Part shown: piece by piece, positions 35,037 through 44,386 of the stretch | Layout of the letters: each line of letters begins with the position of its first letter | Position numbering within the stretch: the first letter of the stretch is position 1 | Program-made: the position numbers and the translations under genes | NCBI RefSeq assembly: GCF_007997035.1 | Contig: NZ_VOSS01000012.1 | Coordinates: forward strand, 1 to 64,000 | Direction: 5' to 3' | Source of the DNA: Ralstonia sp. TCR112 | GTDB lineage: Bacteria > Pseudomonadota > Gammaproteobacteria > Burkholderiales > Burkholderiaceae | DNA length: 64,000 bases | The notes under the pieces: generated by a model | What the model was told of the DNA's origin: nothing | The model's database searches: none | Seen by the model: only the letters and a program-made list of their open reading frames with translations

Positions 35037-37061
35037 ATGACCCCTCACGCGGCAGCCGACCTGCGCGCTTCCGAGAACGCCCCGGCCACGCTCGGTGACA
35101 CCCCGAACGATCAGCCCGAGCTGATCGCGCAGTCCCACGAGCGATCCAAGTCCTATGGCTTGCGGCCGTACGAGTCGCCCGACTTCTGCCCGGTGCTGCA
35201 CAGCGAGCTGAAGACGGAGATCGAGCGCAGCCAGTCGCTGTTCACGCACGCGCTGCCGGTGATGGAGACGCTCTACAGCCAGATCGTCAACACGCAGAGC
35301 ATGGTGATCCTGACCGACACGTCGGGCCTGATCCTGCATTCGATGGGGGACGACGATTTCCTCGCTCAGGCCAGCAAGGTGGCGCTGCAGCCCGGCGCGC
35401 TGTGGTCGGAAGCGAGCCGGGGCACCAACGCCATCGGCACGGCGCTGGCCGAGAGCAAACCCACGCTGGTCCACGGCTCGGAACATTACCTGCAAGCCAA
35501 CCAGTTCCTCACCTGTTCGTGTGCGCCGATCTTCGATCCGTACGGCGCCACCGTGGGCGCGCTGGATGTGACGGGCGATCATCGCGGCTTCCACAAGCAC
35601 ACCATGGCGCTGGTGCGCATGTCGGCGCAGATGATCGAGAACCAGTTGTTTGCCAACACGTTCCAGGACGTGGTGTGCATCCACTTCCACTCGCGACCGG
35701 AATTCATCGGCACGCTGGTCGAGGGCATTGCGGCCTTCACGCCGGCGGGGCGCTTCCTGTCGGCCAACCGCAGCGGCGAATTCCAGCTTGGGCTGTCGAT
35801 CCGCGCGCTGCATGCGCATACCTTTTCGTCGCTGTTCGGCCTGTCGATGTCGCAGTTGATCGACCGGGAACGCAGTGCGGCGGCAGGCATCGTGCAGTTG
35901 CAGCTGCCCAGCGGCGTGAAGGTGTTTGCGCGCGTGGAGTGGAAGCAACCGGCCAACCGCATGGTTGGCGGCGCGATCGGGGCCGATCTGTCGACCGAGC
36001 GCGATACGGCACCGCGCCGGGCCTACATCGAGCCGTCTCGGCAGCCGGCCAGCCTAGAGGCGCTGGACACCGGCGACGCACAGATCCAGACCGTGATCGG
36101 CAAGCTGCGCAAGGTCATCGGCAAGGACATTCCCGTCATGATTCTCGGCGAAACCGGCACCGGCAAGGAACTGCTCGCGCGCGCCATCCACGCCGACAGC
36201 CCGCGCCATGCCGGCCCCTTCATCGCCGTGAATTGCGCGTCGATTCCGGAAGCGCTGATTGAATCCGAACTGTTCGGCTACGAAGAAGGCGCCTTTACGG
36301 GCGCGCGCAAGAAAGGCGGCATCGGCAAGATGGTGCTGGCCAACGGCGGCACGCTCTTCCTCGACGAGATCGGCGACATGCCGCTGCACCTGCAAGCCCG
36401 CCTGCTGCGCGCGCTGCAAGAGCGTGCGGTCTCGCCGCTGGGCAGCAACAAGCTGATCCAGGTGGATGTGACCGTGGTGTGCGCGACCCACCGCAACATG
36501 CGCGAGATGGTGGCCAGCGGGCAGTTCCGCGAAGACCTGTATTACCGCCTGAACGGGCTGGTCGTGCGCCTGCCGGCATTGCGCGAGCGCACCGACCTGG
36601 ACGTGGTGGCCAACAAGCTGCTGAAACTCGAGCAGGCCGACGCGCCGCCCATCAGCGAGCCCGTCATGCAGATGTTCCGCAGCTACCACTGGCCGGGCAA
36701 CATCCGCCAGCTCGGCAATCTGCTGCGCACGGCCCGGCTCATGGCCGAAGGCGCTCCGGAAATCACCGAAGACCATCTGCCCGACGACTTTCTTGAAGAC
36801 TGGCAGGCCCGCCATGGCGACCAGTCGGCTACGGACACTGCGGCAGCGGCAGCATCGGCAGCGGCTGCAACGCCTGTCGCTCAAAGCGGGGGCGGCACGC
36901 AGCCCAAGCGGCTTGCCGATGTGGAAAGCATGACGATCATGGCGGCCGTGAAGGCGCACAACGGCAACATCTCTGCCGCTGCGAAGGCGCTCGGCATTTC
37001 GCGCAACACGATCTACCGCAGGATCGACGAAGCCGGCGGCTTGCCTTCAGATACCGACTGA
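35037..37061 (+). CDS. sigma54-dependent transcriptional activator, AcoR-like
   Basis: A 674-residue enhancer-binding protein. AAGGAGACATACACC gives a strong ribosome site. It has a GAF-type sensor (about residues 75-210), a linker region to about 335, the AAA+ domain with Walker A GETGTGKE (371-378), a canonical GAFTGA loop (418-423), Walker B FLDEIGD, and a Fis-type helix-turn-helix at the end ([18 protein letters not shown]). AcoR relatives activate acetoin and alcohol catabolism genes. It is divergent from pedF, and five sigma54 promoters lie within 20 kb, so it is the likely master regulator of this PQQ alcohol-oxidation island. The 3' end overlaps the convergent peptidase gene by 15 bp. 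Confidence 0.93.
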   Translation: MTPHAAADLRASENAPATLGDTPNDQPELIAQSHERSKSYGLRPYESPDFCPVLHSELKTEIERSQSLFTHALPVMETLYSQIVNTQSMVILTDTSGLILHSMGDDDFLAQASKVALQPGALWSEASRGTNAIGTALAESKPTLVHGSEHYLQANQFLTCSCAPIFDPYGATVGALDVTGDHRGFHKHTMALVRMSAQMIENQLFANTFQDVVCIHFHSRPEFIGTLVEGIAAFTPAGRFLSANRSGEFQLGLSIRALHAHTFSSLFGLSMSQLIDRERSAAAGIVQLQLPSGVKVFARVEWKQPANRMVGGAIGADLSTERDTAPRRAYIEPSRQPASLEALDTGDAQIQTVIGKLRKVIGKDIPVMILGETGTGKELLARAIHADSPRHAGPFIAVNCASIPEALIESELFGYEEGAFTGARKKGGIGKMVLANGGTLFLDEIGDMPLHLQARLLRALQERAVSPLGSNKLIQVDVTVVCATHRNMREMVASGQFREDLYYRLNGLVVRLPALRERTDLDVVANKLLKLEQADAPPISEPVMQMFRSYHWPGNIRQLGNLLRTARLMAEGAPEITEDHLPDDFLEDWQARHGDQSATDTAAAAASAAAATPVAQSGGGTQPKRLADVESMTIMAAVKAHNGNISAAAKALGISRNTIYRRIDEAGGLPSDTD

Positions 37062-37991
37062 CCACGCCGACGCGCTGATGGCGGCGCGCAGCGCTCGCGC
37101 CATCTCTCCCACCGCCAGGTGCCTGCCTGGCACCCACACCAACCGCGCTTGCGGTATCGCTGCAGACAACCGCAGCGCGTTTTCGGGCCGGCAAACGTTG
37201 TCGCCCTGACCGTGCAGCAGCGTTACGGGCAATCCCCTCGCGCCGATGCGCGCCGCCGCTCTCAGCAACGCAGATTTCCCGAGCCCCGCCCGCCGATACA
37301 GGTAGTGCGCCTGCAATTGATACTTGCGCGCCAGCGCCAGTTGCTCTGGCCAGGTTTGGCGACGTGCCTGCGGCCGCAGCGCCAACAACCGGTGCTCCGC
37401 ACGCTGCCACGCACGGGCGATGTTCAATTTCTGAACAGTTGTACCAGGCTGCAACATGTCTGTTGCAACGAGAAGGCGACCACGGGCCGCGGGAAAACCC
37501 TCACCCCGTCTACCGATGCCTCGCAAGAGATCACGACCGGCACCGCGCGCGTTGAACAGCGCCTGCACATCGTCGAAACCGGTCAGGAAGGTGCCGCGCA
37601 GCACCAGCGCCGATACCGCATCGGGAAAACGATCGGCATAGGCCAATGCCAGCGCTGCGCCCCATGACCCGCCGACCACGCCCCAGCGCGCAATGCCGAG
37701 CGCCGTGCGCAACTGCTCCAGATCGGCCAGCAGCGCGCTCACCGTATTGCGCCGTAGCGTGCCGGCCGGTCGCGAACGCCCCGCGCCGCGCTGGTCCGGC
37801 AGCACAGCGCGATGCCGCAGCGGATCGAACCACGCGGCCATGGACGGCGCGCAGCCGCTGCCCGGCCCGCCATGCAACACCAGCCACGGTTCGCCGCTGT
37901 CGGGCCCGCATTGGCGCACATGCAGACAGTGGCCATCCGGCGTGCGCAGGTTGAAGCAGGCGGAGGTGGTCGGCCAGTCGGAAGTGGGCAT
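37047..37991 (-). CDS. proline iminopeptidase-like alpha/beta hydrolase
   Basis: A 314-residue serine peptidase of family S33. The ATG at 37991 is preceded by AAGGCAAC. The oxyanion segment [11 protein letters not shown], the nucleophile elbow [13 protein letters not shown], and the late Asp and His ([12 protein letters not shown] and [11 protein letters not shown]) supply the catalytic triad and are diagnostic of prolyl iminopeptidases, which remove N-terminal proline in the cytoplasm. The gene starts 103 bp from pqqA in the opposite direction. It may simply be a neighbour, or it may help to process the PqqA product, as other peptidases do in some pqq clusters. Confidence 0.87.
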   Translation of the reverse strand: MPTSDWPTTSACFNLRTPDGHCLHVRQCGPDSGEPWLVLHGGPGSGCAPSMAAWFDPLRHRAVLPDQRGAGRSRPAGTLRRNTVSALLADLEQLRTALGIARWGVVGGSWGAALALAYADRFPDAVSALVLRGTFLTGFDDVQALFNARGAGRDLLRGIGRRGEGFPAARGRLLVATDMLQPGTTVQKLNIARAWQRAEHRLLALRPQARRQTWPEQLALARKYQLQAHYLYRRAGLGKSALLRAAARIGARGLPVTLLHGQGDNVCRPENALRLSAAIPQARLVWVPGRHLAVGEMARALRAAISASAWSVGI

Positions 37992-38094
37992 GGATGTTGC
38001 CTTGATGACGATGCGGCTGCGCCCGGCAAACGCCTGCACAACCGCTGAACAACGCAGTGCACTCACTAACTATGCCAACCCTCAAGGAGGAGAC

Positions 38095-38169
38095 ATGAAC
38101 TGGACGACGCCCGCCTATACCGAACTGCGACTCGGGTTCGAAATCACCATGTACATCGCCAACCGCTGA
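38095..38169 (+). CDS. pqqA: PQQ precursor peptide PqqA
   Basis: A 24-residue peptide, below most gene-caller limits. CAAGGAGGAGAC gives a very strong ribosome site. It begins [14 protein letters not shown] and carries the two residues that become PQQ, Glu16 and Tyr20, in the invariant spacing E-I-T-M-Y, ending IANR. PqqE joins the two side chains on a PqqD-bound peptide. A terminator-like hairpin 31 bp after the stop should let pqqA be made in excess over pqqB-E. Confidence 0.97.
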   Translation: MNWTTPAYTELRLGFEITMYIANR

Positions 38170-38200
38170 TGCTGCGCGGCTGAGCACGCAAGGCTCCACG

Positions 38201-38236
38201 AGCCCGCCGGTTCTTCACGGCGGGCTTCTTTTTTTT
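38201..38236 (+). terminator. terminator/attenuator between pqqA and pqqB
   Basis: AGCCCGCC pairs with GGCGGGCT around a 10-base loop, followed by TC and a run of T. It lies inside the pqq operon and should be partly read through, giving more pqqA than pqqBCDE message. Confidence 0.88.
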
Positions 38237-38314
38237 CGGCGCGCACGCGCATGCCTTAGCGCCATGCCCTGGCCGACTTCTTGCTCAATCCGCCCGACAC
38301 GTTGGATTTGCATC

Positions 38315-39232
38315 ATGACCATACTCAGGGTTCTCGGCTCGGCCGCCGGCGGCGGCTTCCCGCAGTGGAACTGCAACTGCCGCAACTGCGACGGTGTGCG
38401 GCGCGGCACCGTGCGCGCCACCCCGCGCACGCAGTCTTCCATCGCACTCGGCGACGGCCAGCACAACTGGATCGTGGTGAACGCCTCGCCGGACATCCTC
38501 GCGCAACTGCGCAGTTCACCGGCGCTGCAACCGGCGCGCGCGCCGCGTGATACGGGCATCGTCGGCGTCGTACTGATGGATGCGCAGATCGACCACGTGA
38601 CCGGCCTCCTGATGCTGCGCGAGCATCGGCAAGCGCTGCCGGTCTATGCCAGCGCAGCCGTCATCAGCGATCTGTCGACCGCCTTCCCGCTCACGCGCAT
38701 GCTGTCGCACTACTGCGGGCTCGACACGCGCGCGCTGGCCCTGGACGGCACGGCGTTCTCGGTGCCGCCACTCGACGACGTGGCGTTGACGGCAATCCCG
38801 CTGGAGAGCAAGGCGCCGCCCTACTCGCCCAGCCGCAACGCGCGCCGCCTGGGCGACAACATCGGCTTGCGCATCGTCGACCGCAAGAGCGGCCGGCGTG
38901 CGTTCTACGCACCGGGTCTCGCGCGCGTCGAGCCGCATGTGTTCGACGAACTGGGCGCGGCCGACGTGGTGCTGGTGGACGGCACCTGCTGGCAAGACGA
39001 CGAGATGCTCGCCCTGGGTTTTTCCACCAAGACGGCCGCCGACATGGGCCACCTCGCACAATCCGGCCCCGGCGGCATGATCGAAGTGCTCGACCAGCTG
39101 CCGGCAACGCGCAAGGTGCTCATCCACATCAACAACACCAACCCGATCCTCGATGAAGATTCGCCGCAGCGCCGGGAGCTGGAGGCGCACGGCATCGAGG
39201 TGGCTTACGACGGCATGGAAATCTCGCTATGA
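38315..39232 (+). CDS. pqqB: PQQ biosynthesis protein PqqB
   Basis: A 305-residue metallo-beta-lactamase-fold protein, proposed to hydroxylate the Glu-Tyr diamino acid during PQQ formation. It begins [25 protein letters not shown], the invariant family start with the CNCxNC cysteines that hold a structural zinc. The usual HxHxDH site is modified to DAQIDHVTG, as in other PqqB proteins. The ATG at 38315 is chosen from this alignment. The stop overlaps pqqC by four bases (ATGA). Confidence 0.96.
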   Translation: MTILRVLGSAAGGGFPQWNCNCRNCDGVRRGTVRATPRTQSSIALGDGQHNWIVVNASPDILAQLRSSPALQPARAPRDTGIVGVVLMDAQIDHVTGLLMLREHRQALPVYASAAVISDLSTAFPLTRMLSHYCGLDTRALALDGTAFSVPPLDDVALTAIPLESKAPPYSPSRNARRLGDNIGLRIVDRKSGRRAFYAPGLARVEPHVFDELGAADVVLVDGTCWQDDEMLALGFSTKTAADMGHLAQSGPGGMIEVLDQLPATRKVLIHINNTNPILDEDSPQRRELEAHGIEVAYDGMEISL

Positions 39233-39939
39233 CACATCCTGTTGCCTGGACCGCCGAAGACTTCGAAGCGCGGCTGCGCGCGAAGCAGGCGGGCTATCAC
39301 ATCCATCATCCGTTCAACCTGCGCATGCGCGCCGGTGAATGCACGCCAGAGGAAATCCGCACCTGGGTGGCCAACCGTTTCTACTACCAGGTCAACATCC
39401 CGCTCAAGGATGCAGCCATCCTGTCCAACTGCCCTGACCGCGCAACACGCCGCGAGTGGATCGTCCGGATCCATGACCACGACGGCGACGACGTGCAGCC
39501 GGGCGGCATCGAGAGCTGGGTGCGGCTGGGCGAAGCCGTTGGCCTCACGCGCGACGCACTGTGGTCGCACCGGCATCTGCTGCCGGGCGTGCGCTTTGCG
39601 GTGGATGCCTACGTGAACTTCGCGCGCCGTGCGCCGTGGCAGGAAGCGGTGTGCTCCTCCCTCACGGAGATGTTCGCGCCGGACATCCACAAGGAACGGC
39701 TCGCGGGCTGGCCCGAGCACTATCCATGGGTGCAGCCGGAAGGGCTGGCGTACTTCCGCTCGCGCATTCCGCTGGCCTCGCGCGACGTGGAACACGGCCT
39801 GCGCGTGACACTCGACTACTTCCGCACGCCCGAGCAGCAACAGCGTGCACTGGACATCCTGCAGTTCAAGCTCGACATCCTCTGGTCGATGCTCGATGCC
39901 ATTCAACAGGCCCACGCATATGAGCCCTCCCTTGCCTGA
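39229..39939 (+). CDS. pqqC: PQQ synthase PqqC
   Basis: A 236-residue cofactor-free oxidase that performs the last ring closure and eight-electron oxidation to PQQ. The helical bundle motifs are all present: [49 protein letters not shown] and [18 protein letters not shown], containing the substrate-binding His, Arg and Tyr residues. Length is typical (about 240). It overlaps pqqB by four bases and pqqD by 20. Confidence 0.97.
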   Translation: MTHPVAWTAEDFEARLRAKQAGYHIHHPFNLRMRAGECTPEEIRTWVANRFYYQVNIPLKDAAILSNCPDRATRREWIVRIHDHDGDDVQPGGIESWVRLGEAVGLTRDALWSHRHLLPGVRFAVDAYVNFARRAPWQEAVCSSLTEMFAPDIHKERLAGWPEHYPWVQPEGLAYFRSRIPLASRDVEHGLRVTLDYFRTPEQQQRALDILQFKLDILWSMLDAIQQAHAYEPSLA

Positions 39940-40192
39940 TCCGGCCCACCCCATGCTGCACCGGACCTTCCGGCTGCAGTGGGAAGACATGCAGCAGAGC
40001 TGGGTGCTGCTGTACCCCGAAGGCATGGTCACCCTCAACGACAGCGCCGCCGCGATCCTGCAGCGCTGCGACGGCGCCCATACCCTCGACATGCTGATCG
40101 ACGACCTGCAATCCGCCTTTGGCGTGCAGGGCATCGCTCCGGAGGTCCACGCCTTTGTCAAACATGCATTCGAACGCGGCTGGCTCGTTTGA
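39920..40192 (+). CDS. pqqD: PqqA chaperone PqqD
   Basis: A 90-residue peptide-binding protein of the RRE fold that presents PqqA to PqqE. The ATG at 39920 lies inside pqqC. Motifs: [24 protein letters not shown], then [21 protein letters not shown] and a C-terminal helix ending AFERGWL. It overlaps pqqE by 29 bp, consistent with coupled translation of partners that bind each other. Confidence 0.95.
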   Translation: MSPPLPDPAHPMLHRTFRLQWEDMQQSWVLLYPEGMVTLNDSAAAILQRCDGAHTLDMLIDDLQSAFGVQGIAPEVHAFVKHAFERGWLV

Positions 40193-41366
40193 AGCCGAAT
40201 CGCTGCTGGCGCCGGCAACGACGCCGGTGCCCGGTCCGCCGCTCTGGCTGCTGGCCGAGCTGACCTATCGCTGCCCGCTGCATTGCGCCTTCTGCTCCAA
40301 CCCGGTCGACTACACGCGGCACGATCAGGAACTCACCACCGAGCAGTGGTGCGATGTGTTCACCCAGGCCCGAGCGCTGGGCGCCGTGCAGCTCGGGCTG
40401 TCGGGCGGCGAACCGCTGTTGCGCAAGGATCTCGAAACGCTGGTCGCGCATGCGCATGGGCTCGGGTTCTACGTGAACCTCGTGACGTCAGGGGTGGGCC
40501 TGACCGATGCGCGGCTCGGGGCGTTACGGGCTGCGGGGCTCGACCATATCCAGCTGTCGTTCCAGGACTCCACGCGCGAGCTGAACGACTTTCTCTCCAG
40601 CACGCGCACCTTTGACCTGAAGCGCCGCGTGGCCGATCTGATCAAGGCCCATGGATATCCGATGGTGATGAACTGCGTGATGCACCGGCACAACCTGCCG
40701 CACGTGGGGGCCATCATCGACATGGCACTGGAGATCGGCGCCGAGTACCTCGAACTTGCGAACACGCAGTACTACGGCTGGGCATGGGAGAACCGCCTGG
40801 CGCTGATGCCCACCCTGGAGCAGCTGCGCGAGGCCGAGGCTGTGGTGAACGACTACCGGACGCGCATCGGCGGCCGATGCCAGTTGCTCTACGTCGTGCC
40901 CGACTACTTTGAGCAGCGCCCGAAGAAGTGCATGAACGGCTGGGGTACGACGTTTCTCGGCATTGCGCCGGATGGCGTTGCGCTGCCCTGCCACTCCGCG
41001 CGCATGCTGCCCGGGCTGGAGCTGCCCAACGTGCTCAGCCAGCCGCTGCGCGACATCTGGCGAAGCAGCGACGCCTTCCAGCGCTTTCGCGGCACGCACT
41101 GGATGCCCGAGCCGTGCCAGTCATGCGAGTCGCGCGAGGAAGACGCGGGCGGCTGCCGCTGTCAGGCTTATCTGCTGACCGGCGACGCGGCGCGCACGGA
41201 TCCGGTGTGTGGAAAATCGGCAGATCACGGCGCGCTGCAGAAGGTGGTCCTGCAAGGCCGGATGGCTGCGATGAACGGGTTCGGGCAGATGCGCGACACG
41301 CGCACCGGAGAGGTTCCCATCGTCTTCCGGACCGATGCCAATTCGCGCCAGCTCACGCAGCCATAG
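40164..41366 (+). CDS. pqqE: radical SAM PqqA peptide cyclase PqqE
   Basis: A 400-residue radical SAM enzyme that forges the carbon-carbon bond between Glu16 and Tyr20 of PqqA. The ATG at 40164 lies inside pqqD. The SAM-cluster motif CPLHCAFC places cysteines at 37, 41 and 44. GLSGGEPLLRKDLE follows, and the C-terminal SPASM region has CMNGWGTTFLGIAPDGVALPC and CQSCESREEDAGGCRCQAYL with the cysteines for extra iron-sulfur clusters. It is the last gene of the pqqABCDE operon, closed by a hairpin. Confidence 0.96.
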   Translation: MHSNAAGSFEAESLLAPATTPVPGPPLWLLAELTYRCPLHCAFCSNPVDYTRHDQELTTEQWCDVFTQARALGAVQLGLSGGEPLLRKDLETLVAHAHGLGFYVNLVTSGVGLTDARLGALRAAGLDHIQLSFQDSTRELNDFLSSTRTFDLKRRVADLIKAHGYPMVMNCVMHRHNLPHVGAIIDMALEIGAEYLELANTQYYGWAWENRLALMPTLEQLREAEAVVNDYRTRIGGRCQLLYVVPDYFEQRPKKCMNGWGTTFLGIAPDGVALPCHSARMLPGLELPNVLSQPLRDIWRSSDAFQRFRGTHWMPEPCQSCESREEDAGGCRCQAYLLTGDAARTDPVCGKSADHGALQKVVLQGRMAAMNGFGQMRDTRTGEVPIVFRTDANSRQLTQP

Positions 41367-41379
41367 CGCGCAATCCTGC

Positions 41380-41419
41380 AAATGAGAGAGGGCCGGTCAT
41401 TGCCGGCCCTTTCTCATTT
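41380..41419. terminator. bidirectional terminator between pqqE and convergent cytochrome c gene
   Basis: A long stem (AAATGAGA, then GAGGGCCGG pairing with CCGGCCCTTTC and TCATTT) lies between the convergent stops at 41366 and 41437. Confidence 0.85.
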
Positions 41420-41436
41420 GCGAACACCGTAGAAAC

Positions 41437-41751
41437 TCACGAGCCTGAACTCAGTACCCAGGCCACCAGTTGCTTCGCCTCATCTTCCTTGAGGTTCGGA
41501 TGCGCGGGCATGGGGATGCGGCCCCACACGCCCTTGCCGCCGTCGCGCACTTTCTGGGCAAGCCGCGCGGGCGCTTCTGCGTCTCCCTTGTACTTTGCGG
41601 CTACATCAATAAAGGCCGGCCCAACGATCTTGGTCTGCATGCTGTGGCACGAGAAGCATCCGTTCTTCTCGGCGATGGATTGCATATCGGGGGCGGCATA
41701 GACGGCCGTCGACGCAAGCGCCAACAGCGAAAACATTCCCTTGTACATCAT
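41437..41751 (-). CDS. class I cytochrome c (c551/c552 type)
   Basis: A 104-residue periplasmic cytochrome. The ATG at 41751 (or the next codon, 41748) opens a signal peptide (MFSLLALASTAVYA). The mature protein has KNGCFSCHSMQTKIVGPAF with haem motif CFSCH and the axial Met in RIPMPAHPNL, then a C-terminal helix AKQLVAWVLSSGS. It follows the quinoprotein dehydrogenase gene by about 90 bp on the same strand, so it is probably co-transcribed and carries electrons from it or from PedF to the oxidase. Confidence 0.92.
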   Translation of the reverse strand: MMYKGMFSLLALASTAVYAAPDMQSIAEKNGCFSCHSMQTKIVGPAFIDVAAKYKGDAEAPARLAQKVRDGGKGVWGRIPMPAHPNLKEDEAKQLVAWVLSSGS

Positions 41752-41843
41752 GACTTTCTGGACTCCATAACGCTGTGGGCCGGCGCAGAACCGGCCATGC
41801 GGGCTGTGCGCGGTTGGGAGCGCACAGCCCGGCACAGACAGAC

Positions 41844-43597
41844 TTAGTTTTTATGCAGCTTGAACACCCAAACCGAACCGCCCTGCTCCAGGAAGTTCAC
41901 GCGCTTGGCCACTTCACCGCCCCACAGAGGCACGGCTCCGCCCCAGCCGGACACCACGGCGACGAACTGCTCGCCGTTGTCTTCCCACGTGACGGGCGGC
42001 GCGACGATGCCGCTGCCGGTCTGGAATTGCCACAGTTCCTTGCCGGTCTTGGCATCGGCCGCCTTCAGATAGCCTTCGGGCGTGCCCCAGAACACCAGAC
42101 CGCCGGCAGTCGTCATCACACCACCCCACAGCGGCGCGTTGTTCTTGATCTGCCATTCGATCTTGCCGGTCTTCGGGTTGATGGCGCGCAGTGCGCCGAT
42201 GTAGTCCTCATTGAGCGGCTTGATGGTGAAGCCGGCACCCAGGTAAGCGGCGCCCTTCTTGTAGCTGACGGGTTCGTTCCAGATGTCCATGCCCCACTCG
42301 TTGGCGGGCACGTAGAACAGGCCGGTCTGCGGGCTGTACGCCATCGGCATCTGGTTCTTGCCGCCCAGGAAGCCCGGCTCGGCAAATACCGCCTTGCCCT
42401 TCTTCTCTTCACCCGTCGCTTCGGCCGGATCCCCCGGACGGTGGTCAGGTGCGTAGTTCGGACGGCCGGTCTTGAGGTCGATGCTGGTGGCCCAGTTGAC
42501 CTTCACGAACGGGAACGCATTGAGCAGCTTGCCGGTCTTGGCGTCGTTCACGTAGAAGAAGCCATTGCGGTCGGCCTTGCCGCCGACGCGCTTGCCGTCC
42601 ATGTCGAACGTCACGAACTCGTTCACGCCGTCGAAGTCCCAGCCGTCGTTTGGCGTGTTCTGGTAGTGCCAGACGATCTTGCCGGTGTCCGGGTTGATGG
42701 CCAGCGTGGAAGACGAATACAGGTTGTCGCCCTTGCGCAGATGGCTGTTCCACGGGCCCGGGTTGCCGGTACCGAAGTACACCAGGTTGGTCTGCGGGTC
42801 ATAGGTGCCGCCCAGCCACGTCGATGCGCCACCGGTCTTCCACGTCTCGCCGGGCCAGCTGGCGTTGAGCGTGCCCGTCATGCCGTTCTCGGTCTTGTTG
42901 CCGTCCTTGTCGTACTTGTAGCCCATGTGGCCTTCGACGGTCGGACGCGACCAGATCAACTGGCCGGTCTTGGCATCGCGCGCCTCCACGCGGCCCACCA
43001 CGCCAAACTCGCCGCCCGACACGCCCGTCAGCACCATGCCTTTCACGATCAGCGGTGCAGCGGTCGTGGAGTAGCCCGCGGCGTAGTCCTCGATCTTGTC
43101 TTTCCAGACGATCTTGCCGGTGTCCTGGTTGAGCGCGATCAGCTGCGCATCCAGCGTGGAGAAGATGACCAGGTTGTCGTACAGCGCGGCGCCGCGGTTG
43201 ACGACGTCGCAGCAGGGCATGATGCCTTCCGGCAGACGCTGCTCGTACTTCCACAGCTTCTTGCCGGTCTTCAGGTCGATTGCGTAGATGCGCGAATACG
43301 ACGCCGTGACGAACATCTTGCCGTTGTAGATCAGCGGCTGGGCCTCCTGCCCGCGCTGCTTCTCACCGCCAAACGAAAACGACCATGCCGGTACCAGCTG
43401 GCTGACATTCTTCGTGTTGATTTTGGTGAGCGACGAGAAGCGCTGCCCTTGCGTACCCATGCCCCAGGTCAGCACGTCGTTCGACGATTTCGCGTCGTTC
43501 TCGATCATGGCATCGGTAACGGGGGGCGTTGCCGCGTGCACGGCAACACTTGCTGCCGCCATGGCAGCGCAAGTGCAATCACTCGTAGTGTCCTCAT
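41844..43597 (-). CDS. PQQ-dependent alcohol dehydrogenase, lanthanide-type (ExaF/PedH-like); frameshift in signal peptide
   Basis: A periplasmic eight-bladed quinoprotein that oxidises ethanol and other alcohols. Visible features (numbering from the longest frame, start 43649): adjacent cysteines PCCD (146-147) over PQQ, metal ligands Glu214 (SGGEFG) and Asn296 (FGTGNPGPW), catalytic Asp338 and the additional Asp340 in GWDFDG. This D-x-D pair marks lanthanide enzymes; calcium enzymes have Ala or Ser there. Repeated W-docking motifs ([11 protein letters not shown]) are present. The ribosome site GTAGAGGAGAC points to ATG 43597 ([10 protein letters not shown]), but that frame does not reach the mature protein. 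One base missing at about 43564-43572 would join it to [12 protein letters not shown] as a normal signal peptide. A consensus sigma54 promoter lies upstream. Confidence 0.92.
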
Positions 43598-43660
43598 TCT
43601 TGTCTCCTCTACCTCTCTTTATGGTCCAGGTCCGGCAGTGTGATGTCACACCGGTCGGAC

Positions 43661-44386
43661 TCAGGGCAAATCCCGTGCCATCGAAAAACGCCGTAAAACC
43701 GGGGTTTCAGGCGACTTGCAGTGCGGTGTTGCGTGCCATACCGCAACACATCGTTTGTTCTGTTGCGAAATGGAGCAACGCCATGAACGCGGCCCGCGCA
43801 AAGTCCACGGCTTACAGCGCGCGCGTGCGCCGGGCGGCAACATGCGCTGCACACACCGCTGCGCATCGAACCACTGGTGCTTGATCACCCCGGCAACGTG
43901 CAGCACCACCAGGCAGAGCAGCAGGTCCGCCGTCGTGCTGTGCACCGTGTAGAACATGTGTTGCAGCGCGCTGTCGACCCAGCCCCAACGCGGTAGCGGC
44001 ACGCCCCAGAAGCGCGTTCCGTATTGATTGAACGAAGACCCGAGATAGCCCGACACCGGCATGACGACCATGCACATGTAGAGCAAACGGTGCGTGATGC
44101 GCGCAAGCTCCGTCTCCCAGCAGTGCAGCCCCGGAATGGACGGTGGCGCAGCACGGCGGACGCGCACAACCACGCGCCACGCGATCACCAGCGCGGCCGT
44201 CAGGCCGAGCGATTTGTGCAGATTCACCAAGGCGGACTTCCCGGGCGCGCCCTTGGCCAGACCTGTCATGTAGAAGCCCAGCGCGAACAGGCTGCAAAGC
44301 AGCAACGCACTCACCCAATGCAAGGCGATCGGCAGGCCCGCGTAGGTGGGGACGACCGCATGGGCGGCTCGATCAGCGCGGCGCAT
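43661..44386 (-). CDS. cytochrome b561-family protein
   Basis: A di-haem, four-span membrane cytochrome. Spans are at about residues 20-42, 57-75, 97-117 and 150-170. Haem-ligand histidines are visible in [30 protein letters not shown] and [22 protein letters not shown]. It may pass electrons between quinones and periplasmic partners of the PQQ system. The last ~55 residues after [10 protein letters not shown] are Arg/Trp/Cys-rich and unlike the family, and they run over the dehydrogenase's sigma54 promoter and enhancer dyads. A one-base change in the GC-repeat there would give a TAA at 43812-43814 and a normal ~185-residue protein, so the true end may be earlier. The start overlaps the propeller gene by 14 bp. 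Confidence 0.82.
   Translation of the reverse strand: MRRADRAAHAVVPTYAGLPIALHWVSALLLCSLFALGFYMTGLAKGAPGKSALVNLHKSLGLTAALVIAWRVVVRVRRAAPPSIPGLHCWETELARITHRLLYMCMVVMPVSGYLGSSFNQYGTRFWGVPLPRWGWVDSALQHMFYTVHSTTADLLLCLVVLHVAGVIKHQWFDAQRCVQRMLPPGARARCKPWTLRGPRSWRCSISQQNKRCVAVWHATPHCKSPETPVLRRFSMARDLP
43666..43680 (-). promoter_or_regulatory. consensus sigma54 promoter of the PQQ alcohol dehydrogenase gene
   Basis: On the minus strand TGGCACGGGATTTGC matches the full consensus TGGCACGN4TTGC with correct GG-N10-GC spacing. Transcription should start at about 43655, some 58 bp before the ATG at 43597. Confidence 0.9.
43726..43779. promoter_or_regulatory. two dyads, candidate enhancer for the sigma54 activator
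   Basis: GTGTTGCG-N8-CGCAACAC (43726-43749) is a perfect 8-bp-arm inverted repeat. A second dyad, GTTGC-N8-GCAAC, spans 43762-43779. They lie 45-100 bp upstream of the -24 element. The same GTGTTGC half-site is found near pedF, the aldehyde dehydrogenase region and the porin gene. Confidence 0.6.

Noticed and set aside
37992-38094. sigma54 promoter for pqqA
   Set aside because: No GG-N10-GC with a usable -24/-12 match in this gap; the pqq operon probably uses another sigma factor.
41775-43643. 622-codon open frame opposite the quinoprotein gene
   Set aside because: Antisense shadow of the eight-bladed dehydrogenase; no start signal.
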